DNA from: Pedobacter arcticus A12
GTDB lineage: Bacteria; Bacteroidota; Bacteroidia; Sphingobacteriales; Sphingobacteriaceae
Assembly (NCBI RefSeq): GCF_000302595.1
Contig: NZ_JH947128.1
Span: 248,001 to 312,000 of the forward strand
Length of the DNA stretch: 64,000 nucleotides
Direction: 5' to 3'
Part shown: in pieces, positions 35,033 to 45,002 of the stretch
How the letters are laid out: the number at the start of each line of letters is the position of its first letter
Numbering within the stretch: the stretch's first letter is position 1
Made by a program: the position numbers and the translations under genes
The notes under the pieces: model-generated
Databases searched by the model: none
What the model was told of the DNA's origin: nothing
The model's input: the letters and a program-made list of their open reading frames with translations, nothing else

Positions 35033-36943
35033 TTAGTATCCGTAATTTTGGGTTTTCAATCCTTTATTTAGCGCCATTTCATAAGTAGGAATAGGCCATA
35101 ACAAATCCTTTTGAGAAACATTTTGAAAATACTTCACGGCATTGCTTGTTAACGAAGTAGCCGCTATTCCTAAAGTTGCATCACCAAATATCAGATCATT
35201 TTTAGCTCTCTCCATATAATCCAAGTATTTACCCCATCTAACTAAATCACCTTTTCTCAAACCTTCAAAACATAACTCTCGGGTTCTTTCTTGTTCAATA
35301 TATTCTTGAAATTTTTCATAACCTCCATAAATATTTTGATCCAGCATGTAAGTAGATGTTCTTCTTTGACTTAAAACTGCCACGCCAGCCCCAGATGTAC
35401 CACCACCACCAGAAATGGTAATTGTAGGTACACTTGTATACCCTGACCCTGGCTTAAGTACTTTTATATGAGTTAGTTTAAAAGTTGTGGGATGTACAAA
35501 TGCTTGCAACTCTGCTCCACTACCGCCACCGCCACTTACTGTTACGGTTGGCGCCGCAGTATAGTTGGCTCCAGGGTTTGAGATACTTACAAATCTAATG
35601 CTTTCTGCTGCTAAATCTTTTCCATAAGCTCTTCTTCTAACCTCATTTACTGCTGCAATTGCATCAGAAGTAGGGCCACTATGAATTTGGTTTTCGGCTT
35701 CAGCAAACATCAACAATACATCAGAATAGCGCAATAAAGGAAAGTTAATTGATCCAGCATTTTTGAACTTCGGAAGAACAACCTCTAATTCTCTACGCCA
35801 TTTGCCACTCGCTCTGCCTAATTTTGTTGTGATTGGAATGGCTGTTTCAACTACCCCTGGATAGCCAGTAACATTCGCTGTCGTATAGTTAGATATGGAC
35901 CAGTCACGTCTTTCATCTTTAGAGATAACATCGTCTGGATTCTCAAAAGTATACCACGTACGAGCATTAGTTAACACATACGCATAACTGTAGATATATT
36001 TTCCATTTGGGTCATCACCACTGAACAGGATTCCATTATTACTTCCTATTCTCCCAGTTTCAGAATAACCATTGTCTGTTGTTCCATTACCGTAAAATTC
36101 CACTTCCCATATGGACTCTTTAATATCATACTGGTTTGTACAATGTTTGATAAAAACATCTTCGTAAGATGGATTTAACGCATGTTGGAACCCGTCTTTC
36201 GGATCTGGTTTCATCACTTTATAAGCCCAGTCACGAGCATCTTGATATTTGGTCACATCTTTAATTGGAAAACCTGCCCAATGTAAATACACACGAGCCA
36301 AAATACCACGCACCGCTGATTTACTAACACGTCCTCCGTATCCAACTTCCTGTGCAGTTCTTACCAAGCCCTCCGCCTCAATCATGTCTTTTTCTATTTG
36401 CTGATAAACTTGTACAGCAGGGGTACGTTCTGCGTACACCTCTAAGGCATTATCTATTGATTTAGTCATTAGTGGCACATCACCCCATAATTTCACTAAC
36501 ATAAAATGATAATAACCTCTTAGAAAAAGTGCTTCGCCTTTTACCACAGTTCTTTCTGTGCTATCCATCTCGGCTTTATTCAAATTTTCTAAAAGTAGGT
36601 TAGCCCGGTTTATCCCGTCATACCAAAACCTCCAGTTTTTTGCAACGTTTGGATCTGAGCCATAAGATAAATTGACTGCGACCCCTTCAGAAGCGGTGGC
36701 GCGGTAATACGAGTCATCTCCTTCTAATCCCATTCTTCCTTGCATCTGGTCACCATAAGTTTCAGATCTTGCTAAGCGATCATAAACCCCCGCTAAAGCT
36801 GCTTTAACTTGTTTACCATCTCGATAAAAAGTCTCTAGCGAATTTTCGGTAAGCGGTTCGTTTTCCAGAAATTTCTGACATGAAACAAATGAAATCGCAA
36901 TTAATACCGCTGTTAATACTTTTATTCCTTTTATAGCGCTCAT
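35033..36943 (-). CDS. SusD-family lipoprotein with an inserted glycine-rich repeat domain (PUL 2)
   Basis: RagB/SusD lipoprotein. The longest frame starts at 36973 and overlaps susC, but the Met at 36943 gives a normal lipoprotein leader (SFVSC), so I use it. SusD helices and the ERTRELCFEGLRKGDLVRW block are present. Between VRRRAYG and that block an extra 83 residues (459-541 of the longest frame, DNA about 35351-35599) hold two copies of a PGxxYTxxPTxTxSGGGG repeat, absent from the PUL 1 SusD. The insert lies at the start of the usual C-terminal helical part and might change ligand contact. Its function is unknown. Confidence 0.88.
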   Translation of the reverse strand: MSAIKGIKVLTAVLIAISFVSCQKFLENEPLTENSLETFYRDGKQVKAALAGVYDRLARSETYGDQMQGRMGLEGDDSYYRATASEGVAVNLSYGSDPNVAKNWRFWYDGINRANLLLENLNKAEMDSTERTVVKGEALFLRGYYHFMLVKLWGDVPLMTKSIDNALEVYAERTPAVQVYQQIEKDMIEAEGLVRTAQEVGYGGRVSKSAVRGILARVYLHWAGFPIKDVTKYQDARDWAYKVMKPDPKDGFQHALNPSYEDVFIKHCTNQYDIKESIWEVEFYGNGTTDNGYSETGRIGSNNGILFSGDDPNGKYIYSYAYVLTNARTWYTFENPDDVISKDERRDWSISNYTTANVTGYPGVVETAIPITTKLGRASGKWRRELEVVLPKFKNAGSINFPLLRYSDVLLMFAEAENQIHSGPTSDAIAAVNEVRRRAYGKDLAAESIRFVSISNPGANYTAAPTVTVSGGGGSGAELQAFVHPTTFKLTHIKVLKPGSGYTSVPTITISGGGGTSGAGVAVLSQRRTSTYMLDQNIYGGYEKFQEYIEQERTRELCFEGLRKGDLVRWGKYLDYMERAKNDLIFGDATLGIAATSLTSNAVKYFQNVSQKDLLWPIPTYEMALNKGLKTQNYGY

Positions 36944-36962
36944 AATAAATTTTATTTTTTTG

Positions 36963-39900
36963 TTAAAGAACAACTCTTAACCCTAATACAACAGTTCTAG
37001 AATGCGGATAAGCTGAAAAATCAAAACCAGGTGTAAGAACACCACTTCTTGTAGAAACTTCTGGATCATACCCAGAATAGTTGCTCCACACAGCCAAGTT
37101 CTGTGCTGAGGCTGTTAATCCCAACGAAGAAATTTTGTATTTTGAAAGAAACTTCTTAGTCACATAATACCCTAACTCAATTGTTTTCAATCTTAAGAAC
37201 GAACCATCTTCGATATATTTTGTAGAGTAACGAGCCGTTGGACCTTGTCCGTTAGTCCGATAGTTCTCATTGGTTTGATTTTCTGGCGACCATCTATTTG
37301 CATAACTCTGGAACTGGTTTAGGTTGTTGGCTGTTGTACCTTCAAACATAATTTTATTGGCGTTTACGATATCATTTCCATACGTCCATTGTAACAGCAC
37401 ACCAAGTTTAAACCCTTTATAGGCAAAACTATTGTATAAACCACCACTATGAATTGGGGTTCCTCTGCCTATAATTGTCCTATCCTTATCATCAACAAAA
37501 CCGTCTCCGTTTAAATCACGGTATTTGATATCACCAGGTTCAACAGCTTTGCCATCTGGGTTGTTAAACGGAACGCCTGGCTTTAATGTAGTGTACACTC
37601 CAGATCCATCATCTTCAAAATCACTGTATTGGTAGTTACCCTCCCAAACATAACCAAACATTTGACCGGCAGGCTGACCTACTTCTGCTATGTACAATGG
37701 TGTATTGATGTAAGCGTTGTTCCACGAAACATTTTGCAACCAGATGTTTTCTCCGTCTGCAAGACTTAATATTTTGTTGTTATTGAAAGCAATGTTAAAG
37801 CTCGACTCCCATTTAAACTTTTTATTATCAAAGTTTACAGTATTTAATGTTACCTCTACACCGTTATTACGCAACTCTCCAATATTTTTATAAACTCGAT
37901 CATAACCTGTATGGTAAGGCATATTTGAGTTCAATAATAGATCATGCGTGGTACGGGTATAATAATCAACAACCAACTCTAGCTTATTTTTAAATAATGC
38001 TAAATCGTAACCAATATCAAACTGCTCTGTAGTTTCCCACTTTAAAAAACGATTACCCAGTTTTGAATTATACGCTCCTAAAGTTGGCGAATTGTTTCCC
38101 CAAGAGTAAGACGCCTGACTTTGAGAAAATTCTAATAAATCTATATAAGCATAATCTGAAACTCGGTTGTTTCCCGTAAAGCCATAGCTAATTCTCAATT
38201 TAGCATCATAGATAGCTTTAATATCCTTCATAAAACTTTCTTTAGACATTCTCCACGCGAACGCTCCAGAAGGGAAATAGCCCCATTTGTGACCCGGAGC
38301 AAACCTTGAAGAACCATCGGCTCGCATGGTTGCTGTTAAAAAGTATTTAGACTTATAATTATAATTGGCTCTTCCGAAGAAAGATTGTAAAGCATACTCA
38401 GATGCACCACCATCAATGGTATATGCCTCACCAGCGCCTAAACCATCTATTCCCTTGGTTTCATCAGGCGAATTTATCCCGATAAAGCCTCCTGATGTAG
38501 TTTTGGAATGTTGATTTGAAAAACCCAATAAACCGTCCACATTATGTTTTTTATTGAAGGTATTCTTATAGGTCAATGTATTCTCATTAGACCAAGTAAA
38601 TCTTTCAGAATAAGATTTACCGCCCCATTGCCCTCTCACGTTTCCAGGATATCTTTCATTCCCCCTACGTGTTTCAGAGTTATAGAAATACTCTCTATCA
38701 GAGTTAAGATTATTGATAGACCCTGTTGTTTTAAAGGTCCACTGTTTATTTAGCTTATAATCTACGTAAGCATTGGTTACCAAATTGCCCCACGATCTTT
38801 TGTTATATTCGTTTTTTATGTCCAGTACCGGATTTACACGATAATCGTTGTTAAGATCAATATCCTCATCAACGATTTCGTCTAACAAGTCATCCTCGGT
38901 ATAATCAAATCTCCCAGTCACTGGTCGGTATCCTAACACCGCGTATAACAAATAAGAAGATACAGCAGAACTGCTACCACCGGCAACTGCCGCCTGGCTA
39001 CCATAATTACTCCGTTGAGAATAATTTAAGTTGATCCCCGTTGAAATCTTTTTATTTACTTCTTGGCTTAAAGACACTCTTCCTTGGTACCTATCCTGAC
39101 CAGTATTGATCAAAATAGCGTCGTTATTATAAAGGGATCCCGAAATAGAATATCTCGTACCGCCGGCGCCACCTCTTATGGCTAAATTGTTGATATAACT
39201 TTTGCCTGTTCTTAATACTTGGTCTTGCCAGTCTACGCCTTTTTTTCCAATATAATCGTCTAATGTTCTACCATCTGTTAAATAAGGCGCTCCTCGTCCT
39301 TTTTCAATCTGGTATTTTACAAACTCGTAGGGTTGCATTACCTCTAAGCGTTCTACAATTTCTTGTGTTCCGAAAGACCCATTATAAGAAACTACGGGTT
39401 GCCCAACTTTTCCTTTCTTGGTTTCAACAACTACAACTCCGTTAGAAGCTCTAGCACCATATATCGCAATAGCGGACGCATCCTTCAAAATATTGATAGA
39501 TTCAATATCATTTGTGTTCAGCGTGGAAGGATCAAAATTCTCATTAGCAAATCCATCTACTACATACAACGGAGAAACATCTTGTGTTAAAGATCCAGCA
39601 CCACGTATTACCACGCTAATGCCTTCATCCCCTGGTTGACCGCCCGATGCACTCACCTGTACCCCCGCTATTCTACCAGCTAATGCCTGCTCAAAAGACA
39701 TTACAGGGGCTTGTTCCAGTTGTTCAACACGAACTATACCTACAGAACCCGTTAAATCTTCTTTTTTTACTGTTCCGTAACCTACTACCACTACCTCCTG
39801 TAAAGACCTTGCACTAGATTCTAGATTTACAGTAAGTATACCTTGACTACCAACCTTTACTTCCTGGCTTTCATAACCGATAGAGGTAAACACTAAAACA

Positions 39901-40136
39901 TCTGTTGTTTTAGCCTGGATACTAAAGTTACCGTTCCCATCTGTAATTGTTGTGCTATTCCCTGTTTTAACTTTTACAGAAACGCCAGGTAAGGTCTCGT
40001 TCGATTTAGCATCGAAAACCCGGCCATTAACCGCTTTTTTGGCCTGAGCGAAAGAAGCAACAGACACTAACAGAATGAGGCTGTTGGCTATTGCTAATGA
40101 GCGCAACAATTTACACCACTTTTTCTTTTTGTACAT
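36963..40136 (-). CDS. SusC/RagA TonB-dependent outer-membrane transporter (PUL 2)
   Basis: TonB-dependent transporter of 1057 residues when started at Met 22 of the longest frame (start 40136), where MYKKKKWCKLL begins a signal peptide. It has the regulatory-like domain (VNGRVFDAKSNETLPGVSV), EVVVVGYGT, a plug (LAGRIAGVQV, VIRGAGS, YVVDG, NILKDASAIAIYG) and a long barrel with an aromatic C-terminal strand. It imports oligosaccharides produced by the PL8 and heparinase-type lyases. It is first in an operon of susC, susD and a DUF5017 gene, behind promoter/operator F. Confidence 0.95.
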   Translation of the reverse strand: MYKKKKWCKLLRSLAIANSLILLVSVASFAQAKKAVNGRVFDAKSNETLPGVSVKVKTGNSTTITDGNGNFSIQAKTTDVLVFTSIGYESQEVKVGSQGILTVNLESSARSLQEVVVVGYGTVKKEDLTGSVGIVRVEQLEQAPVMSFEQALAGRIAGVQVSASGGQPGDEGISVVIRGAGSLTQDVSPLYVVDGFANENFDPSTLNTNDIESINILKDASAIAIYGARASNGVVVVETKKGKVGQPVVSYNGSFGTQEIVERLEVMQPYEFVKYQIEKGRGAPYLTDGRTLDDYIGKKGVDWQDQVLRTGKSYINNLAIRGGAGGTRYSISGSLYNNDAILINTGQDRYQGRVSLSQEVNKKISTGINLNYSQRSNYGSQAAVAGGSSSAVSSYLLYAVLGYRPVTGRFDYTEDDLLDEIVDEDIDLNNDYRVNPVLDIKNEYNKRSWGNLVTNAYVDYKLNKQWTFKTTGSINNLNSDREYFYNSETRRGNERYPGNVRGQWGGKSYSERFTWSNENTLTYKNTFNKKHNVDGLLGFSNQHSKTTSGGFIGINSPDETKGIDGLGAGEAYTIDGGASEYALQSFFGRANYNYKSKYFLTATMRADGSSRFAPGHKWGYFPSGAFAWRMSKESFMKDIKAIYDAKLRISYGFTGNNRVSDYAYIDLLEFSQSQASYSWGNNSPTLGAYNSKLGNRFLKWETTEQFDIGYDLALFKNKLELVVDYYTRTTHDLLLNSNMPYHTGYDRVYKNIGELRNNGVEVTLNTVNFDNKKFKWESSFNIAFNNNKILSLADGENIWLQNVSWNNAYINTPLYIAEVGQPAGQMFGYVWEGNYQYSDFEDDGSGVYTTLKPGVPFNNPDGKAVEPGDIKYRDLNGDGFVDDKDRTIIGRGTPIHSGGLYNSFAYKGFKLGVLLQWTYGNDIVNANKIMFEGTTANNLNQFQSYANRWSPENQTNENYRTNGQGPTARYSTKYIEDGSFLRLKTIELGYYVTKKFLSKYKISSLGLTASAQNLAVWSNYSGYDPEVSTRSGVLTPGFDFSAYPHSRTVVLGLRVVL

Positions 40137-40240
40137 AATTATTGGTTTAGGTTTTTTTGTAATTAAAGTCAAACATGCATAGCAACACATGCTTAACAAT
40201 TGACTAAAAAAAATTTATTATAAAGGTTTAACTCGTTTGG

Positions 40241-40283
40241 TTTACGTACCCGCAATATATTCGTAAATAATCTCTAATACAAA
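40241..40283 (-). promoter_or_regulatory. promoter with LacI-type operator (site F) for susC of PUL 2
   Basis: On the minus strand TTTG (40280-40283) plus 20 bases plus TATATTGC (40252-40259), the -7 box running into CGGGTACGTAAA (40241-40252). The operator half resembles sites D and E. The leader before the chosen susC start is about 105 bases. Confidence 0.5.
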
Positions 40284-40356
40284 TTTTTTCAACATTAATA
40301 TTAATTAAAATGTAATATCTAACACTTGCACAAGAGAATTACAATACTAATTTGTC

Positions 40357-42654
40357 TTAATTCAGGGTTTCTACAGTGTTGGTTAGTTCTCGTTTATATA
40401 TTTGTTTATCCTTATCTCGCTTCTCTATGGTTAAACCAACATTACTAGCTCGGTTATAAGTTAATACCCAGATGGTACCGTTAGCTTCGGACAAAGTTAA
40501 AATATCGTTGTTACTCGCAGTTTGAACAAAAGTGGTTTTTACAAGCTCTTTAGAGCTTGTATAATTAGTTTGAAGTACATGTAAAAAATTTGTCCGCTCT
40601 CGCTGGTCTGTATCGCTAACTTCTACCCTCCACTTTCCAGTGAGTTTCATAGAAGCATCCCAAGTGTCTCCACCAGGTAATTCCCAATTTCGCCCAGAGG
40701 CTTCAAACTCCCTACCAACACCCCCAACTACATTAAAAACAGGATTTACCGGTAAAATAGTTTTCACCATTAACTCTCCGCCATTTACACTACCCCACTC
40801 CTTAGAAGAAGAAGATAAAAAGGGTTCATTCTGAAAGTGTAAAACAAACTCTTTCTTTTGATCTGGATTCACAGAAACCACCCGATCATAAATCACAAAT
40901 AAATTTGGCTTTAAGTAAAGAAACTGTCTAACTACCTCTTTTGATTTTTGTGCTGAATAACTTTTTGTTGCGTCTCCTACGGCATAGATAAAGTCATCTT
41001 GACTAATTAAGGCTAAGGCTTTTGCTTTGTCTTTTACATTTTGCCCGCCGTGGTTATAATACGTATGGCCATCATCCTGAAAACCAGTTGGCTTCCAGAA
41101 ATAAGGCATTGGTTCCTCTGGCTGATGTATAAGTATGGTATTATGTGCTACGCTTTGCGCCGCAAAATTATGGTGGTGAGCAGTAGTTATACGACTTCCT
41201 GCATCTATTGCCAAAAAATTATTTTTATAAATGATAAAACTAAGCTCATCATAATGTTGGTGATTGCCTATGGTTGCCCCAAACCTAAAGCTCGCATAGG
41301 TGTCATTACTTCGCTCGCCTGAACGCATTAACAATAAGCCATAATTAGGAGAATAAAAATAGGGAAGTGCCGTTTTTTTTTGACTGCCATTAACCTTACT
41401 TTCATCAAACTCTGTTAATATGTAAGGCAGAAATGGAAACTTACTTCCACCAATACTTTCTCTGGCACCCGCTGCTGAGAGCTCATTCATCAGCGAGTAA
41501 ATATAGGGCACCTTAGAAGGTGCGCTCTGTGCGTATATATGACTGATTTGCGCACAGTGCGCATAAACTTCTGGAATGCTGAAAAGGTTATCTGCATGCG
41601 CAAGATCCCCTATTCCATGATACAGCATTTTACCATTCACTAGCTTGATCTTTGCCCAATCAAACCAGGTTGGGTAAGCCAACATTTGGGTCCATTTTGT
41701 AGATAAATCTTCATTGAATGCCGATTTCCAGGTATTCATAAAATTGAAGGTAGAATGCGGGTAATCTCCAAACGAATAAGTTACAGTAGCTGCAGAAAGA
41801 AGTCCTGTGCCAGCAGAAGTAGCCTCTCTGTAATTTAACATCGCCACAAATAACTCTGCACCTTCTTTTAAAAATTTTTCTGCCAATACATTATCCACCC
41901 CTTCTCCGTACGCTGCTAATCCTGCATACCAAGTCAGCGATTCTTCGCCGTAATTACCGTCTATAGGTCCGCCAAATGTTCTCTTAAATTTAAACTCTCC
42001 ATTACGCTGTGCTTTCTTTGTGTAATCCAGCATAGGTCCAAGTAAATCTTGCTTTTCTTTTTGGGTCAAAGCACTGCTTATCCAATCATACGCTACAAAT
42101 GCATTGATCCGCGAATAACCGGTGTGCTCCATCTTCAACTCATTCTTTGCTGTCCATAACAATACATCGTTGAACAATCTGAGATAAGCTTTTGCCTTAG
42201 AAAGATATTTTACATCTCCTTTTACAACGTATGCCAATGCGGCCTTTACAGCCTCAGCGCCTCCATTATAAACGAAATAAGAAATACCCGCTGAGCTTTT
42301 GTCTTTTGGCACCCATTCTCCCGACGGGAGTTGGTTAACCATGGTTGTCTTAAAAAGAACTGGCGCATCGTTAGGTAATAAATCAACCTCTCTAACCAAA
42401 CTATTAAAGCTAGTTTGCTGGTTGTTTAATACGTAAGTTTTAAAATGCGGCAACATACCGCTGTTTATAAATAAACGTGGATGCGTAGAGCTTATGTTGC
42501 TTATCCATCCTTCCCCAGACATTTTCTCTGGATATACTGTTCTTGGACCGTTTAAATCATAACGCCAAGTTTTCGCATTACCCGTCCACTTTCCTTGTGC
42601 AAAAGAAAAGCTAGAAATCAGAAAAAAGATAAAAAATGGATAGTGTTTTCTCAT
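40357..42654 (-). CDS. heparinase II/III-family polysaccharide lyase
   Basis: A 765-residue secreted lyase: signal peptide (1-19), alpha/alpha domain (about 55-400) and heparinase II/III beta-sandwich with GNHQHYDELS followed by AIDAGSR and VAHNT. It is only loosely similar to the lyase at 17243-19477, so the two are likely to differ in linkage or chain-position preference. Right after the signal peptide it carries GKWTGNAKTWRYDLNG, matching the opening strand of the YD-module proteins (YD at 32-33), but the rest of that module is missing. It ends the NagB-like/GH20/oxidoreductase gene run and lies 60 bases after the last oxidoreductase gene. Confidence 0.85.
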   Translation of the reverse strand: MRKHYPFFIFFLISSFSFAQGKWTGNAKTWRYDLNGPRTVYPEKMSGEGWISNISSTHPRLFINSGMLPHFKTYVLNNQQTSFNSLVREVDLLPNDAPVLFKTTMVNQLPSGEWVPKDKSSAGISYFVYNGGAEAVKAALAYVVKGDVKYLSKAKAYLRLFNDVLLWTAKNELKMEHTGYSRINAFVAYDWISSALTQKEKQDLLGPMLDYTKKAQRNGEFKFKRTFGGPIDGNYGEESLTWYAGLAAYGEGVDNVLAEKFLKEGAELFVAMLNYREATSAGTGLLSAATVTYSFGDYPHSTFNFMNTWKSAFNEDLSTKWTQMLAYPTWFDWAKIKLVNGKMLYHGIGDLAHADNLFSIPEVYAHCAQISHIYAQSAPSKVPYIYSLMNELSAAGARESIGGSKFPFLPYILTEFDESKVNGSQKKTALPYFYSPNYGLLLMRSGERSNDTYASFRFGATIGNHQHYDELSFIIYKNNFLAIDAGSRITTAHHHNFAAQSVAHNTILIHQPEEPMPYFWKPTGFQDDGHTYYNHGGQNVKDKAKALALISQDDFIYAVGDATKSYSAQKSKEVVRQFLYLKPNLFVIYDRVVSVNPDQKKEFVLHFQNEPFLSSSSKEWGSVNGGELMVKTILPVNPVFNVVGGVGREFEASGRNWELPGGDTWDASMKLTGKWRVEVSDTDQRERTNFLHVLQTNYTSSKELVKTTFVQTASNNDILTLSEANGTIWVLTYNRASNVGLTIEKRDKDKQIYKRELTNTVETLN

Positions 42655-42714
42655 TTTATATACGACAACCGTTAGATTTTTACTTTATAAAAAACCAACC
42701 TTTAAGCAAATAAA

Positions 42715-43926
42715 CTAGATTGAATACTCTGGCTTCCAATATTGCATTTCGCTTGTACTCATAGCATTTAAGCCCATACAAATAGCTATTGCAGAATCCC
42801 TTCCTGTGTCCACGTTTGACACTGGCTTTTTATTATTAACTACACAGTCTAAGAAGTTATTTAATGCATTTATAGTTGGCTCCACATCTTTTTCTCCAGG
42901 TTTAAGATAATCGATCAAGACTTTTTTCCCTTGCGTAGCATTGGTTATGGTAGCACCAGTTACACCGTCAACAGTCCCTAAAGCATTCTTTTTAGATTCT
43001 CCGTAGATGTAGGCATTATTCCTGCCGATTTCTATCGTAGCATCGTTCCCTAAGATTTTGATCTGATAACCGTTAAATGCATTTCCTAAAAGAGAAGTAT
43101 AAGTTGCTTTAACACCGTTTTGATATTCGTAAATAGTCCTTACGTTATCCTGAGTAGTGCGACCATCTTTCCGATCTATCCCACCTATACCGATTGCTTT
43201 AGTCGGTTGACTGCCAGTTAAGTAGCCTACCATATCAATTTGATGCGCACAAAGCTCAGACAAAGGCCCTCCACAAAGATCATTATATAACCTCCAATTG
43301 ATTATCCGTTCTAACTTTGGATCACTAACAGGATAGCGCCAGTCTGAATTCCTATTGTACTGACACTCAATACTATAATTATCTCCAATCCAACCTTCGT
43401 CTATCGCTTGTTTAACTTTATGGTATAGCGGGTAATTTCTATATTGGAAACCAACTTGGTATACCAAACCACTAGCTCTAACCCGTTTTACCAAATCTAA
43501 AGATTGAGCAATAGTAAATGCCATAGACTTTTCGGAATACACGTGTTTTTTGGCAGAAAGTGCTGCTACTGCCATTGGATAATGCTCGTACAGTGGGGTA
43601 GAAATAATTACCGCATCTATACTCTTATTAGCCAAAAACTTCTCATAGTCTGTATAGGCTTTTGCCTTACTGCCCGCTTTTGATATGGCGGCACTTAGGT
43701 TTTCTGGAATAATATCACAACAAGCGACTATATTCAATCCGGGAATTTGCCCAATCGTATTAATTAAGCCAAGCCCTCTTTTCCCTGTTCCTACTATCCC
43801 AATATTAACCCCATTGCTAGCCGATACTGTTTGACCAAACAAGGGCAAATCCATTGTGATTAAACCGCCTAAAGCTATAGCGCTACCAGCGACAAATTTT
43901 CTTCTACTTATTGAATTATCTGACAT
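42715..43926 (-). CDS. Tat-exported Gfo/Idh/MocA-family oxidoreductase
   Basis: A 403-residue protein with a twin-arginine leader (SRRKF, 7-11) and an N-terminal Rossmann fold (GIVGTGKRG at 43-51). The usual EKP motif reads EKS (132-134), and a C-terminal GFO-like alpha/beta domain follows. Exported members bind NAD(P) tightly and either oxidise sugars (for example at C3) or act as NAD-dependent glycosidases such as GH109. Which of these applies cannot be told from sequence. It lies 11 bases after the frameshifted oxidoreductase gene. Confidence 0.82.
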   Translation of the reverse strand: MSDNSISRRKFVAGSAIALGGLITMDLPLFGQTVSASNGVNIGIVGTGKRGLGLINTIGQIPGLNIVACCDIIPENLSAAISKAGSKAKAYTDYEKFLANKSIDAVIISTPLYEHYPMAVAALSAKKHVYSEKSMAFTIAQSLDLVKRVRASGLVYQVGFQYRNYPLYHKVKQAIDEGWIGDNYSIECQYNRNSDWRYPVSDPKLERIINWRLYNDLCGGPLSELCAHQIDMVGYLTGSQPTKAIGIGGIDRKDGRTTQDNVRTIYEYQNGVKATYTSLLGNAFNGYQIKILGNDATIEIGRNNAYIYGESKKNALGTVDGVTGATITNATQGKKVLIDYLKPGEKDVEPTINALNNFLDCVVNNKKPVSNVDTGRDSAIAICMGLNAMSTSEMQYWKPEYSI

Positions 43927-43937
43927 TGCGTATTATT

Positions 43938-44962
43938 TTAAATTTCAATTTTCGCTTTAATTATTACTTCTTCAATAGTCACTGGCTTTCCATTTAGCCT
44001 CTTACTTTCATCTGCGGCTTGCATAAATGCATAAATCTCAATGGTTTCATCAGCACTAATAGGAGGCTGTTTGGTTTTTAAAAATTTTGTAATTTCTATT
44101 AGTAAATGCTTGTTGGCCTCTTTTGATGATATAAGAGAAACAATATCCTTTTCACAAAATGCGTTACCTCCATGCCCTTTCTTACCCGATCTTATTCCTC
44201 TAAAAACACCAATTCTACCATCAGACCAAACACCTGTTACAAGGTCTGTATCTTGTGTATGTGTTCTGTAAACCGATTTGCATCCGGTTCCTAATACAGT
44301 ATATAACATCTCTATACCGTGAATCCCATACCAAAAAAAATCAGGGTGAGTGGGTTCTAATATTGCGGGGCTGTAAGTTTCTGCGCCTAATACTTTGCCA
44401 CTTTTCTCTGTAGAAATATGTTTTGCATTCTCAAAATATCGCATAGACGAAGATGAAAAAACAGGTACTTTGTGCTTTTTTGCTTCTTTATAAATTTTGA
44501 TTACATCTTTTAAAGAGGCCGCAGCTGGCTTACCCATAAACAACGGCTTTTTAGCTCTAATCACTTCAAGTGCTTGACTTAAACGGATAGTGCCATCATT
44601 TGAAACAATAATTACAGCATCAACTTTACGCAATAGTTGTTTAATAGATTTTACAATTTGGACTCCGTATTGCTGAATCTCCTTGGTATAACCATCAATT
44701 CTCGACACACTTAGGGGTATTTTCTCACTTCCCTTTGGATAAGCAGCTACTACACGAAGTCCAGAAAAAAGTGGATCGTCTGAGTTCAACATTTTAGCAA
44801 AACTAACGCCGTAAGAAATATCCAAGCCGATTATTCCAACCCGTATATTCTCCTTGCTATTTGGTAAAATAGCTTTATTCGGCAGTCGTAATTTCATCAA
44901 ACCACCCAATGTCATCGCACTGCTATTAGAAAATATTTTCTACTTAGTGAATTATCCGTCAT
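43938..44962 (-). pseudogene. Gfo/Idh/MocA oxidoreductase with a frameshifted leader
   Basis: The intact frame starts only at 44915 and gives 325 residues with a Rossmann start (VGIIGLDISYG) and GKP in place of EKP. A leader beginning at 44962 (MTDNSLSRKYF) is in another frame. One missing base in the run at 44930-44933 would join it to SNSSAMTLGGL. The restored leader resembles that of the next gene (MSDNSISRRKF...SAIALGGL). The body is a clear paralog of the protein at 48643-49668 (shared FFWYGIHGIEMLY, TGVW.DGRIG, FRGIR.GKKG). Either the protein now stays in the cytoplasm or the site is a sequencing error. The catalytic domain itself looks intact. Confidence 0.7.
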
Positions 44963-45002
44963 TATTTGTATTGCTTAGTCTAATTTTTTGATAAACAAAC
45001 CA

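Noticed and set aside
35380-35560. Short GGT/GGC-rich repeats as a CRISPR-like or tandem DNA repeat
   Set aside because: They are in frame and encode the two glycine-rich protein repeats of the SusD insertion.
17243-42654. Reading PUL 2 as a classical heparin/heparan sulfate locus
   Set aside because: The lyase folds fit in part, but there is no sulfatase, GH88 or PL13 gene in the window.
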